Part shown: positions 21,588 through 31,610 of the stretch, in pieces | Numbering within the stretch: the first letter of the stretch is position 1 | Layout: the number at the start of each line of letters is the position of its first letter | From: Ulva prolifera | Lineage: Eukaryota > Chlorophyta > Ulvophyceae > Ulvales > Ulvaceae | Assembly (NCBI GenBank): GCA_023078555.1 | Contig: CM041202.1 | Span: forward strand, 4,584,022 to 4,648,021 | Reading direction: 5' to 3' | Length of the DNA stretch: 64,000 nucleotides | Translations under genes and position numbers: made by a program | Notes under the pieces: generated by a model | Database searches by the model: none | What the model was told of the DNA's origin: nothing | Seen by the model: only the letters and a program-made list of their open reading frames with translations

Positions 21588-21936
21588 TGTCAGAATGGCT
21601 ATCCTTCGTCAGGTCAGACACGCAGTCTTTACGACATGTCAGGAGACCAGGCATCTCAGACCTGCTGCGCACAGAGGTAGAACCGGAGAGATGCCCGGGG
21701 AGACAGAGTACAACTAGTACCGTGAAACAGTGAGAATAATGGTTAAAGCTCTCTGTGTGCACAGCCATATATGCACACTGAATAGTCAAGATTACGGCGG
21801 GAGATCCTCGCAGGATCTCCCTCACTACTCCGGGACAATCCCGCTGGCGGCTTACCCCTACACATGATCCGCGGATCATCCGTGCATGGGTGCACCTGTC
21901 ACCACGCTGCTGCCCGCAGGCGCATGCATTGTGACA
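21588..21936 (-). repeat. Element A 3' LTR
   Basis: Begins TGTCACAATGCATG and ends CATTCTGACA in element orientation (TG...CA termini with inverted TGTCA/TGACA). It contains the TATA-like CATATATGG, a 12-bp palindrome GATCCGCGGATC, and a hairpin GGAGATCCT...AGGATCTCC. It lies directly after the polypurine tract. Confidence 0.95.
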
Positions 21937-21947
21937 CTCCCCCATAA
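21937..21947 (-). other. Polypurine tract of element A
   Basis: TTATGGGGGAG in element orientation, immediately before the 3' LTR. The same sequence precedes the 3' LTR of element B at 46106-46116. It is the expected primer for plus-strand DNA synthesis. Confidence 0.85.
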
Positions 21948-21953
21948 ACCCTG

Positions 21954-22905
21954 CTAAGTCTCCACTAGCTGGAGTTTATTACGAACTTCCTGCAAGGCAG
22001 GTCCGGGCAGCACTTTAGTAAACACATCCGCTAACTGATCAACAGTGCCTACCCATGCTATCTTAAGTTCATCCATCTGGACGTATTCCCGCACTCGCAA
22101 GTGCCGCACACGAATGTGCTTGGATCTGTCAGTGGACACAGCATTCACTGCCAAATTATTGGCACTCTTATTATCACCCCACAGAGTCGGCTTATGTGGG
22201 ACAAGTTTCACATCGAGAAGCAATTGCTTCATCCACATGAGCTCGTTGGCTGTTGCGCTCATCGCAATGAGCTCAGCCTCTGTTGTATCCCCAGCCACTA
22301 TACTCAGCTTTTTCGAACGCCAGAGAACACAGTTCCCATACACCCGAACAATCATACCAGATACACTCTTTAGATCCGCAGAATTCGCAAAATCCGCATC
22401 TGAAAAAGCCTCTAGTAAACACCCATGTCCCTCAGAGCCTACAAATTTTATTCCTAGATTTTTCGGACTGCAGGTATCTCAGAACATGTTGCACGGCAGA
22501 CCAATGTTCCTTCAGACTACTAGACATGTGCCGGGCCAGGGCATGTGCCACATAGCTCAGGTCAGGTCGTGTCACTCCTGCAATATACTGGATGCTTCCT
22601 ACAGCACTCATGAATTTGGAATGCTCAGCAGCACTGGCTTTTTCCAGGTCAGGATGCTCTTTCACACTCCTTAGTTGTTGCCGCGGCACTAATGGAGTGG
22701 GAGATTTACGACAGTCAGACATGCTGTACTTGTCCAGCAAGTTCTGGATTTTGTTACGTTGTGTCATTGTGATTGTTTTGGCCTTTCGATCACGCGTGAT
22801 CTCAGTGCCAAGTGCCCAAGACAGGTCACCTAGATCTCTGCCTTCAAATTTCGTGAGAATGACACTGATGATTTCCTGCAGCCCCGCGGAGCAACTGAAA
22901 ATGAA
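21954..22905 (-). pseudogene. Element A: 3' part of pol (RT end and RNase H), broken
   Basis: Continuation of the gag-pol frame after the TGA at 22903-22905. It encodes the RT thumb/connection (MTQRNKIQNLLDKYSMSDC, RHMSSSLKEHWSAVQHVLRYLQS) and RNase H (WRSKKLSIVAGDTTEAELIAMSA, LWGDNKSANNLAVN, HIRVRHLRVREYV). By comparison with element B a 2-nt deletion near 22460 shifts the frame between these parts. It ends at LQLVET before the polypurine tract. Confidence 0.85.
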
Positions 22906-25900
22906 TCAGTCATCTACCCACAGAAAAATGAGACACCGACCAGTTGTTCTGACATACAGTCCAGGATCACTTTGTGCGCACACAAATCCCAGTTCAGCCA
23001 AGACCTTTACTAAAGCTTTATGCCACTCGCGAGCGGCTTGCTTCAGGCCATACAGTGTTTTATGTAATTTCCATACACGTGCTGTCCCGTCTGTGAAGTA
23101 CGGGGGCTGTTCAACGAAAACCTCTTCCTCCAGGTCACCGTTAAGAAAAGCACACTGTATGTCTATATGCCTAATCTCCAAATCCTCCTGAGCAGCAATG
23201 GACAGCAACACACGCAGTGTCGCGTAACTACCGACAGGGGACCAAGTCTCGAAGAAATCTATCCCTTCTACCTGAGAAAAACCACGAGCTACATAACGTG
23301 CCTTGTAACGCTGAATCTCACCAGCGGGTCCGCGCTTGATCTTGAACACCCACTTGCCCGAGATAGCTTTCTTACCCGCAGGCAGATAGCACAACATAAA
23401 AGTCCCGTGCTCACCCAGTGCTTCCACCTCCTCCTGCATGGCACGCAGCCAAGCATCCCTGTCTGGACCCGCGAGTCCTTCCTTCATAGAAGGCAGATCA
23501 AGGTCGGAAGGCTTCTGCTTCCTGGCGGCAGCTGCTCTGCGCGACCCACGACGCTGAGCACTGTGCTGCTCACCAGACTCCCCATGCTGATGCTTCAGGC
23601 CTGCACCGGACACTCCACAGTCAGCCGCGGCTGATGTGTCCTGATTGCAGCCTGGAGACTTGATGTCAGCTACTACTGTTTCACTACTAGCATGATCAGA
23701 GCCCGCGGGCTCATGCACAGCAGCTACATCCACAGCCAAAGGAACAAGGCGTCTACGTACAAGAGGATTGATTTTAATGCGGGGAAGAGCAGCTGGAATG
23801 GCTCTTACCTCATCAGGCAAATCAACCCCGACAGCGGCAGAGGGGGCAGCCTGGATCTCTCCCCCTAATTCGGATCCGGACTCCATCTCAATTTCATCTG
23901 GCTCATCCTCCCAGGAAGGTCTCAGCCCCTCAGCCCCTCGCAGGGGCTTAGCTACTGCTCCCGCGCCAGATGCTGAGGCCGCGGCCGAATTACTCCCTGA
24001 TCGAACCCGCTGAGCCTCGCGATTCTGATGAGCCGCAGCCCGTTCATCATCGCTGATGGTGTACTCCTCCATCTCATCCGCATCGTCCTCATCATAGATG
24101 CCAGGACCGTCGTCGTCATCATCGTCGTCCATGGAATCATCAGACGACAGTGAAGGCATGGGCAGGACAGATGCAGCTTTGATGCCAGGGTCATGGAGCC
24201 GGGCATTGCGAGTCACCACATACTCGACAGTGCGTGCTGGAGGGGCCCCAGATAGGCGCGCCTGGCCTGGGACCCGAGGAGGAACTTCAACGTCAGGGTG
24301 GGCAGCTGCACGAGCAATCGCACGCGTGCGATGCATGGTGTGCCTGGCCACCTCCGGTGTTTCCCGCGCAGGGTCACGCCGGAGCACCTCAGCGGAGGAA
24401 CCTGCGCCGAAACGTGGAGAGTACACTGCCTCATCAGGCAGTGCGTCCTGTCTGAACGTCATGTCCATGACAGGGACTCTACCATGACCTGGGGGGGCGT
24501 GCGAGAATTCACGCAGACGTCGCAGCACTCCCCCATCATGTGTGGAGTCAGTGACGAACGAGGGGACATCACTGTCAGTCACGCGGACACCCTCGTCATC
24601 ACCCTCAAAGACAACCTGTAGGGAGTTCGCAAACTCTGCAGGTTCTCTCTTGTCCACAACAGCGGACGCATCGTACTTACGTACGTGTCGGATCATCTGA
24701 TCCGTGGTGCACATGATCTGCCGCACCACCACAACCCTACCCCCAGGAACGTCCTGGGCGTACACACGCTGCATGCTGGGCCCCAGCCCAGCACCAACCC
24801 AGTATGCGACCATACCCCTTGCGGACAATTTCCGCAAGTGATCATCCCTAGGATACGCATACACCTCAACCCCCCATGGACGCTGCTGCTTCACCAAATC
24901 CTGGAACACCTCAACGGAGGTGTCTCTGAAAAAAGACATGTAGGGAATGATATCCCTGTCACAAGACCTGGTCAAAAACTCGTCCAGTTCTGTCATAGTG
25001 AGCAACTCCCACTTGCGCTTCTCCTCCTCCCGCAACTTATCACGTTCGGCCTTTTTCATGCGCTTATTAGCCCGCTCAGCCTGCTGTACATCCGCAGCTG
25101 TATTAGCATCACGCTGAGCTTTCTGGGCTTTCATCATTATTGCCAGTTTGTCATGGTACAGCGCCGAGCACGGCGTGAGATTGTGACCATGGATGACACT
25201 GGCAAGGCATTCAATCCACAGGAACAGAGGAAGACCGCTCGCAAGCAGTACAGCTCGGACTGCCTCGAAGGCAATACCGATCCTCCGCTCGATCATGCCA
25301 TTACAGCGATGATCAGCTGTGGGGGTGGTGCGGTGAGTAATGCCACGACGCTGGAGGTAGAGCTTTAAGGCCTCAACCATGAACTCTCCCCCTTTGTCGG
25401 TGTGAAGGATGCGCACACCCGGTTCACCTGGCTTCACCACATTTACCCGAATGCGCTCAATGATGTAAGAGATCATGGCCGCAGCCTCACTCTTCTTACG
25501 CCGACCGACAATGAAAGTATAACGGGTGAAGGCGCACATCACAAACAAAACATATTTCACACCGCCGATCCCAACTGGAGTGATGGGACCAGCCAAATCA
25601 GCATGCAATTGTTCGCCAGGGTATTTCGCCTGGCCTAAGAGCTCACGATTATTGGCTGAGATTTTGCCCGCGGGCACTTTGCCAATTCTGCAGCCGTGAC
25701 AACGATTCCCCATTGGCTCGGGGTCAACTTTCAAATTCAGGTCACCATAAAAATCACTATTTGACTGCATCCGTTTTAAAACCCACGTCGACTGATGAAA
25801 CGACAAATGAGCTAAGAATGCAGGTTCCAGCAAGTAAGCATCATGTGGGACCTCAGCTCCCCCAGCATTGGGGCGCTTCAGGTCGATCGCCGCAGCGGCC

Positions 25901-27498
25901 ACATGACACCACTGCTTTTGATCCTCCACAACAGAGGTCGGACTGCTCTGGTCAGACCATACCACTCCCCTGTTAACAGTATGACCCTCAAGAACAGGCT
26001 TCTTGAGGGAACACATTTTGAAAGCAAATACACGACACTTATCCTCATCCAGCTCCTGGTGTTTGGACGCATCCTCAATACCAGTAGCCATATCTCCGAA
26101 ACCGGGGACATACAACACACTCCTACGCGTATCTAAGTAAATCTTCTCGTGACGAAGACCCATAGTACTCAGTATGTTGTATGGACACTCAGGGGCATAG
26201 TACACACCCGGGATTTCCACATCCAGAGGATGCGTATTCCCATGCTCATCCACATAGGTGCCCAGGTTCACCTGAATGGTTCCCCTGCCCATAATGGGGA
26301 TCTTGCCTGGTCCCGCGGGATTGGCAGTTCTCTGGCACGGACCATACTCAGTGAACATGTCGCGATTGCCAACAATGTGAATGTCAGAACCGCTATCAAT
26401 GATAAAATTCCATGGTGCTAATGCATCATGATCCGGGAACTCTTCAGGCAGTTCTACAGCACAAACATCTTTGGCCGCGGCCTGTTTGCGCTGGGGGCAG
26501 TTCGCACGCAAGTGTCCCTTCTTCTTGCAGAAGAAGCAGGTCCTGGTCTCCTCGCGAGGAGCCTTGCCAGCGTCAAGCGCGGCGACCGCAGGACCGTCGC
26601 CTCGCTGCTGATTGCGCCAGCCTTGGCCTGGTTTGCCCGCGGGCGGTCCAGACCTAGCCTGCAGCCGCTGCTGCTTGTGCAAATCAGCATGCTCAGTCAA
26701 ACGTGCAATGATGACATGGGGGGAGGAGTGTTGGACTTCGCCGCGCACGGCATTGAACTCCTCCCCCACTTCTAAAAGTTTTAATCGGAGCCATCGCTGG
26801 CCCACATCGGCACCTAGTGCCTCCAATTGAGTGTACACACTCATCACTTCACCACAGTAAGACCCAACGTCTCTATTTCGCTGTGACAAAGAGTTGAAGC
26901 GACTCCACAGTCTGTGGATCTCGGCTTCAGTGCTAGGCCTATACTTTGCAGTGAGATAGGCCCATGCCTCACACAGATGTGACATGCGATAGACAGTGGT
27001 CCTATCCGCGTCAGGCAAAGACATAAGGACTTGAGTCCTTGCTCTAGCGTGGACACGTTGTTCGTCCGCGGACGGTGCGTGCTGCAACAGATGATCTAAC
27101 TCGAACTGTCCTAACCACAGAAAGACTTTCTGCTCGTACGCAACGAAGCTTTCGGTCTTAAAATTCCATTCAGGCAATTTTCCTTTAGACAAATCAGGCT
27201 CGTTACGTCCCCGAGATGCACGCAGCGCTTCGGTCAACGTCTCGAGTGTAATGAATGACTCAGTGTGACCATGATCGTTCACAACATGAGAGGAAAAGGG
27301 CACCTGCTGGCTGCTCTGCCCAGGCTGGGAAGAGGGACGTGGTCGGATAACTCGTCCGCCACGAAGTAACATGCCCGCGGGCTGTTCTTCGTCAGGGAGC
27401 TGCTGCTCAGCGTCCCTGTCGACGAATGGCTGCTGATCAGCCTCGTCCTGCCTCTCCTCGCGAGGAGAGTTGGCGTTGGAACGATCAGAGTTAGACAT
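22906..27498 (-). CDS. Element A gag-pol polyprotein (ends at a nonsense codon in RT)
   Basis: A long open frame. In order it holds Gag capsid, a CCHC zinc knuckle (CFFCKKKGHLRANC), protease (DSGSDIHIVGN), integrase (FHQSTWVL ... CHGCRIG, LHADLAGPI, HTDKGGEF, GMIERR), a long acidic linker with an Asp run, and reverse transcriptase (SGKWVFKIKRG, IDIQCAFLNG, LYGLKQAAREWHKAL, FLWVDD). I start it at MSNSDRSN, because alignment with B begins there, though the frame is open further upstream to 27615. It stops at TGA in WVDD-stop, where B has TTA (Leu) at the same codon, so it is a single point mutation in an otherwise good frame. Confidence 0.9.
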   Translation of the reverse strand: MSNSDRSNANSPREERQDEADQQPFVDRDAEQQLPDEEQPAGMLLRGGRVIRPRPSSQPGQSSQQVPFSSHVVNDHGHTESFITLETLTEALRASRGRNEPDLSKGKLPEWNFKTESFVAYEQKVFLWLGQFELDHLLQHAPSADEQRVHARARTQVLMSLPDADRTTVYRMSHLCEAWAYLTAKYRPSTEAEIHRLWSRFNSLSQRNRDVGSYCGEVMSVYTQLEALGADVGQRWLRLKLLEVGEEFNAVRGEVQHSSPHVIIARLTEHADLHKQQRLQARSGPPAGKPGQGWRNQQRGDGPAVAALDAGKAPREETRTCFFCKKKGHLRANCPQRKQAAAKDVCAVELPEEFPDHDALAPWNFIIDSGSDIHIVGNRDMFTEYGPCQRTANPAGPGKIPIMGRGTIQVNLGTYVDEHGNTHPLDVEIPGVYYAPECPYNILSTMGLRHEKIYLDTRRSVLYVPGFGDMATGIEDASKHQELDEDKCRVFAFKMCSLKKPVLEGHTVNRGVVWSDQSSPTSVVEDQKQWCHVAAAAIDLKRPNAGGAEVPHDAYLLEPAFLAHLSFHQSTWVLKRMQSNSDFYGDLNLKVDPEPMGNRCHGCRIGKVPAGKISANNRELLGQAKYPGEQLHADLAGPITPVGIGGVKYVLFVMCAFTRYTFIVGRRKKSEAAAMISYIIERIRVNVVKPGEPGVRILHTDKGGEFMVEALKLYLQRRGITHRTTPTADHRCNGMIERRIGIAFEAVRAVLLASGLPLFLWIECLASVIHGHNLTPCSALYHDKLAIMMKAQKAQRDANTAADVQQAERANKRMKKAERDKLREEEKRKWELLTMTELDEFLTRSCDRDIIPYMSFFRDTSVEVFQDLVKQQRPWGVEVYAYPRDDHLRKLSARGMVAYWVGAGLGPSMQRVYAQDVPGGRVVVVRQIMCTTDQMIRHVRKYDASAVVDKREPAEFANSLQVVFEGDDEGVRVTDSDVPSFVTDSTHDGGVLRRLREFSHAPPGHGRVPVMDMTFRQDALPDEAVYSPRFGAGSSAEVLRRDPARETPEVARHTMHRTRAIARAAAHPDVEVPPRVPGQARLSGAPPARTVEYVVTRNARLHDPGIKAASVLPMPSLSSDDSMDDDDDDDGPGIYDEDDADEMEEYTISDDERAAAHQNREAQRVRSGSNSAAASASGAGAVAKPLRGAEGLRPSWEDEPDEIEMESGSELGGEIQAAPSAAVGVDLPDEVRAIPAALPRIKINPLVRRRLVPLAVDVAAVHEPAGSDHASSETVVADIKSPGCNQDTSAAADCGVSGAGLKHQHGESGEQHSAQRRGSRRAAAARKQKPSDLDLPSMKEGLAGPDRDAWLRAMQEEVEALGEHGTFMLCYLPAGKKAISGKWVFKIKRGPAGEIQRYKARYVARGFSQVEGIDFFETWSPVGSYATLRVLLSIAAQEDLEIRHIDIQCAFLNGDLEEEVFVEQPPYFTDGTARVWKLHKTLYGLKQAAREWHKALVKVLAELGFVCAQSDPGLYVRTTGRCLIFLWVDD

Positions 27499-27793
27499 CC
27501 TGCAGTAGGACGGACGGTGGTTTGTCGCGCGCAGCAAACTAAACCATGGGATGGCTCGCAAGCCGACAGGTTGAGAAAATAAACGAACGCATTCGCTTTT
27601 CCCAGCGCTGATCATTAAAGCAAGCGTCTCGAATTGTATCTAATAACAATGTGCTACGAGATCGCCTAATGATGCCTGCGCTTATGACCGCGGTCTGAGC
27701 GCCGGCAGAACAGTGGAATGCCCGCCGTGTCTGCGCACAGACTTTGGCCGACGGCTTCCTGAACAAGACCGTAAAAGACATAGCGCAAACATT
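27499..27793 (-). other. Element A 5' untranslated leader
   Basis: About 295 bp between the primer-binding site and the gag start. No motif stands out. The part near gag (GCGAGCCATCCCATGG) aligns with the start of element B at 21283-21350. Confidence 0.7.
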
Positions 27794-27804
27794 CATCGAT
27801 ACCA
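27794..27804 (-). other. Primer-binding site of element A
   Basis: TGGTATCGATG directly follows the 5' LTR with no spacer. TGGTATC complements the 3' end of initiator methionine tRNA (GATACCA) as used by many copia elements. Complementarity beyond seven bases was not checked against a host tRNA. Confidence 0.65.
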
Positions 27805-28153
27805 TGTCAGAATGGCTATCCTTCGTCAGGTCAGACACGCAGTCTTTACGACATGTCAGGAGACCAGGCATCTCATACCTGCTGCGCACAGAGGTAGAAC
27901 CGGAGAGATGCACGGGGAGACAGAGTACAACTAGTACCGTGAAACAGTGAGAATAATGGTTACAGCTCTCTGTGTGCACAGCCATATATGCACACTGAAT
28001 AGTCAAGATTACGGCGGGAGATCCTCGCAGGATCTCCCTCACTACTCCGGGACAATCCCGCTGGCGGCTTACCCCTACACATGATCCGCGGATCATCCGT
28101 GCATGGGTGCACCTGTCACCACGCTGCTGCCCGCAGGCGCATGCATTGTGACA
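27805..28153 (-). repeat. Element A 5' LTR
   Basis: 349 bp, differing from the 3' LTR at three positions by eye. It carries the promoter of the element; the TATA-like CATATATGG lies near the middle. The TG...CA ends and the adjoining ACACT duplication fix its borders. Confidence 0.95.
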
Positions 28154-28158
28154 ACACT

Positions 28159-28454
28159 AAGTCTTTCATCACACTCGAGACGTTGACCGAAGCGCTGCGT
28201 GCATCTCGGGGACGTAACGAGCCTGATTTGTCAAAAGGGAAACTGCCTGAATGGAATTATAAGACCGAAAGCTTCGTTGCATACGAGCAGAAAGTCATTT
28301 TGTGGATAGGTCAGTTCGAGCTAGACCATCTGTTGCAGCACGCGCCATCTGCGGACGAACAGCGTGTCCATGCTAGAGCAAGGACTCAAGTCCTTATGTC
28401 TTTGCCTGACGCGGATAGGACCACTGTGTATTGCATGTCTCATCTGTGTGAAGC
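28159..28454 (+). pseudogene. Element B Gag, middle part
   Basis: Continues Gag of B after element A: SFITLETLTEALRASRGRN ... ADEQRVHARARTQVLMSL ... MSHLCEA, ending at the duplicated GAAGC where solo LTR S1 sits. Confidence 0.9.
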
Positions 28455-28808
28455 TGTCAGAAATGCTATTCTTTGTGCAGGGCGGACGCGCAGTCCTCAT
28501 TCAGGTCAGGTCAGGACAGCCTGCATCTCATACCTGCTGCGCACAGAGGTAGAACCGAGAGATGCTGAAGGGAAGTGCTAGTACCGGGAAACAGTAAAGA
28601 TAAAGGTTACAGATCTCAGTGTGCACATGCTTATATGCACACTGAACACTCAACACTCAAGGTTACGGCGGGAAACCCTCGCACGATCTCTCTCACTACA
28701 TCGAGACGATCCTAGCGGGCGGCTTACCCCTACACTGGATCCGTGGATCGTTCGTGCATGGGTGCACCTGTCACCACGCTGCTGCCCGCAGGCTCATGCA
28801 TTGTGACA
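28455..28808 (-). repeat. Solo LTR S1 in element B
   Basis: 354 bp, TGTCA...TGACA ends, minus orientation, flanked by a perfect 5-bp duplication GAAGC (28450-28454 and 28809-28813). Its TATA region reads CATATAAGC, like S2 and S3 and unlike elements A and B, so it comes from a sister subfamily. It was left by LTR-LTR recombination. Confidence 0.93.
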
Positions 28809-29572
28809 GAAGCATGGGCCTACCTGACTGCATAGTATAGGCCTAGCACCGAAGCCGAGATCCACAGACTGTGGAGTCGCTTCAACTCATTGTCACAGAA
28901 GAATAGAGATGTTGGGTCTTACTGTGGTGATGTGATGAGTGTGTACAATCTACTGGAGGCACTAGGTGCCGATGTGGGCCAGCGATGGCTTCGTTTGAAA
29001 CTTTTAGAAGTGGGGGAGGAGTTCAACGCCGTGCGCGGCGAAGTTCTACACTCCTCCCCTCATGTTACCATTGCACGTTTGACTGAGCATGCTGATTTGC
29101 TCAAGCAGCAGCGGCTGCAGGCTAGGTCTGGGGCGCCTGCGGGCAAACCATGCCAAGGCTGACGCAATCAGCAGCGAGGCGAAGGTCCTTCAATTGCCAC
29201 GCTCGACGCTGGCAAGGCTCCTCGCGAGGAGACCATGACATGCTTCTTCTGCAAGAAGAAGGGACACTTGCGTGCGAACTGCTCCCAGCGCAAACAGGCT
29301 GTGGCCAAAGATGTTTGTGTTGTAGAACTGCCTGAAGAATTCCCGGATCACGATGCGTTGAAACCGTGGAATTTCCTCATAGATAGCGGTTCTGATATTC
29401 ATATTGTAGGCAATCGCAACATGTTTACCGAGTATGGTCCGTGGCAGAGGACTGCCAATCCTGCGGGACCAAGCAAGATCCCCATTATGGGCAGGGGAAC
29501 CATTCAGGTGAACCTGGGCACTTATGTGGATGAGCATGGGAATATGCATCCTCTAGATGTGGAAATCCCGGG
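28809..29572 (+). pseudogene. Element B Gag C-terminus, zinc knuckle and protease
   Basis: Resumes with EAWAYLTA, then an in-frame TAG, then the rest of capsid. The zinc knuckle is CFFCKKKGHLRANC at about 29238-29280 and the protease motif is DSGSDIHIVGN. A frame change near 29160 is inferred because the ORFs 28890-29162 and 29235-29657 differ in phase. It ends at the duplicated CCGGG where S2 is inserted. Confidence 0.85.
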
Positions 29573-29920
29573 TGTCACAATGCATGAGCCTGCGGGCAGC
29601 AGTGTGGTGACAGGTGCACCCATGCACGGACGATCCGCGGATCCAGTGCAGGGGTAAGCCGCCAGCCGAGATTGTCTCGATGTAGTGAGAGAGATCCCGC
29701 GAGGGTTTCCCGCCGTAACCTTGAGTGTTCAGTGTGCATATAAGCATGTGCACACTGAGATCTGTAACCTTTCTTCTTACTGTTTCACGGTATTAGCATC
29801 TCTCTCTTACAATGTTCCTCGGTTCTACCTCTGTGCGCAGAAGGTATGGAACACTGGCCTCCTGACTTGATCTGAACTGAGACTGCGCGTCTGACCTGAC
29901 AAGATGTAGCATTTCTGACA
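29573..29920 (+). repeat. Solo LTR S2 in element B
   Basis: 348 bp, plus orientation, TGTCACAATGCATGAG...TTTCTGACA, flanked by a perfect 5-bp duplication CCGGG (29568-29572 and 29921-29925). It belongs to the CATATAAGC subfamily together with S1 and S3. Confidence 0.93.
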
Positions 29921-31507
29921 CCGGGTGTGTACTATGCCCCTGAGTGTCCATACAACATACTGAGTACTATGGGTCTTCGTCATGAGCAGATGTACTTAAA
30001 CACGCGTAGAAGTGTGTTGTATGTCCCCGGTTTCGGAGATATGGCTACCGATATCGAGGATGCGTCCAAACACCAGGAGCGGGATGAGGAAAAGTGTCGT
30101 GTCTTTGCTTTCAAAATGTGTTCCATCAAGAAACCTGTCCTGGAGGGCCATCCAGTTGATAGGGGAGTGGTGTGGTCCAGCCAAAGCAGCCCGACCACTG
30201 TTGTGGAAGAACAACAGTAGTGGTGTCATGTGGCCGCTGCGGCGATCGACCTGAAGCGCCCCTATAATGGGGGACTTGTGGTCCCACATGATGCTTACTT
30301 GCTGGCACCTGCATTCCTAGCTCATTTGTCGTTTCACCAGTCGACTTGGGTCTTGAAGCGGATAGAGTCAAATAGTGATTTTTATGGTGGCCTAAATTTG
30401 AAAGTTGACCCCGAGCCAATGGGGAATCGTTGTCATGGCTGCAGAATTGGCAAAGTGCCTGCGGGCAAAATCTCAGCCAATAATCGTGAGCTCTTAGGCC
30501 AGGCGAAATACCCTGGCGAGCAATTGCATGCTGATTTGGCTGGTCCCATCACTCCAGTTGGGATCGGCGGTGTGAAATATGTTTTGTTTGTGATGTGCGC
30601 CTTCACCCGTTATACTTTCATTGTCGGTTTGCGTAAAAAGAGTGAGGTTGCGGCCATGATCTCTAACATCATTGAGCGCATTCCCATTCCCGAGAGCGCA
30701 TTCGGGCATTCCCTCCATGTTGTCTTTGAACAGGATAATGAGGGTGTCCGCGTGACAGACAGTGATGTCCCCTCAATCCTGGTTGACTCCACACATGACC
30801 GGGGAGTGTTGCGCCGTCTGTGTGAATTCTCGCACGCCCCCCCAGGTCATGGTAGGGTTCCCGTCATGGACATGACGTTCAGACAGGATTCACTGCCTGA
30901 TGAGGCAGTGTACTCTCCGCGTTTCGGCGCAGGCTCCTCTACTGAGGTGCTCCGGCGTGACCCTGCGCGGGACACACCGGAGGTGGCCAGGCACACCATG
31001 CATCGCGTGCGCTTGCTCGTGCAGCTGCCCACCCTGACGTTGACGTTCCGCCTCGGGTCCCAGGCCAGGCGCGCCTATTTCGGGCCCTTCCTGCCCGCAC
31101 TATCGAGTATGTGGTGACTCGAAATGCGCAGCTCCATGACCCTGGCATCGAGGCTGCATTTGTCCCGCCTATGCCTCCGCCGTCTTCTGATGATCCGATG
31201 GACGAAGATGATGACGACGAGGACGATGCAGATGAGATGGAGGAGTACACCATCAGCGATGATGAACGTGATGCGGCTCATCATAATCACGAGGCTCAGC
31301 GGGTCCGATCAGGGAGTAATTCGGTTGCGGCCTCAGCATCTGGCGCGGGAGCAGTAGCTAAGCCCTTGCGAGGGGTTGAGGGGCTGAGACCTTCCTGGGA
31401 GGATGAGCCAGATGAAATTGAGATGGAGTCCGGATCCAAAGTAGGGGGAGAGATCCAGGCTGCACCCTCTGCCGCTGTTGGGGTTGATTTGCATGATGAG
31501 GTAAGAG
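29921..31507 (+). pseudogene. Element B integrase (deleted) and acidic linker
   Basis: Continues with GVYYAPECPYNILSTMG and integrase N-terminus (FHQSTWVLKRI ... CHGCRIGKVPAG, LHADLAGPITPV). At about 30688 the frame jumps from SNIIERI to FGHSLHVVFEQDNEG, so relative to A about 0.8 kb encoding the rest of the catalytic core is deleted. The frame is preserved and continues through the linker to the duplicated GGTAAGAG, where transposon T is inserted. Confidence 0.88.
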
Positions 31508-31610
31508 TAAGGCTGGCCCTGAGGGGTATATTGGGTTCCATATATCGGTATAAGGGTATATATTCTTATACCCTTGGTATAAAAGTATAGGATAAAGGTA
31601 TAATGAACGT
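31508..31610 (+). repeat. Left end of transposon T with subterminal GGTATA motifs
   Basis: Tip TAAGGCTGGCC, then GGGTATA, CGGTATAAGGGTATA, TATACCC, GGTATAAAAG and AGGTATAA within about 100 bp. These mirror the motifs at the right end and are likely binding sites for the recombinase or transposase. Confidence 0.75.

Larger units (their letters stand above)
21588..28153 (-). mobile_element. Copia element A: nearly intact, recent insertion
   Basis: A complete 6566-bp copia element inserted in Gag of element B, in opposite orientation. The LTRs are 349 bp each and differ at three positions by eye. A perfect 5-bp target duplication ACACT flanks it (21583-21587 and 28154-28158). It has a primer-binding site and polypurine tract in the expected places. 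Only two lesions are seen in gag-pol: one nonsense codon after the RT active site and one 2-nt deletion in the region before RNase H. It may therefore be very young, and intact sister copies are likely elsewhere in the genome. Confidence 0.95.

Noticed and set aside
21045..21717. Possible independent genes on either strand near 21.0-21.7 kb
   Set aside because: They are explained by copia fragment C, the Gag N-terminus of element B and the LTR of element A.
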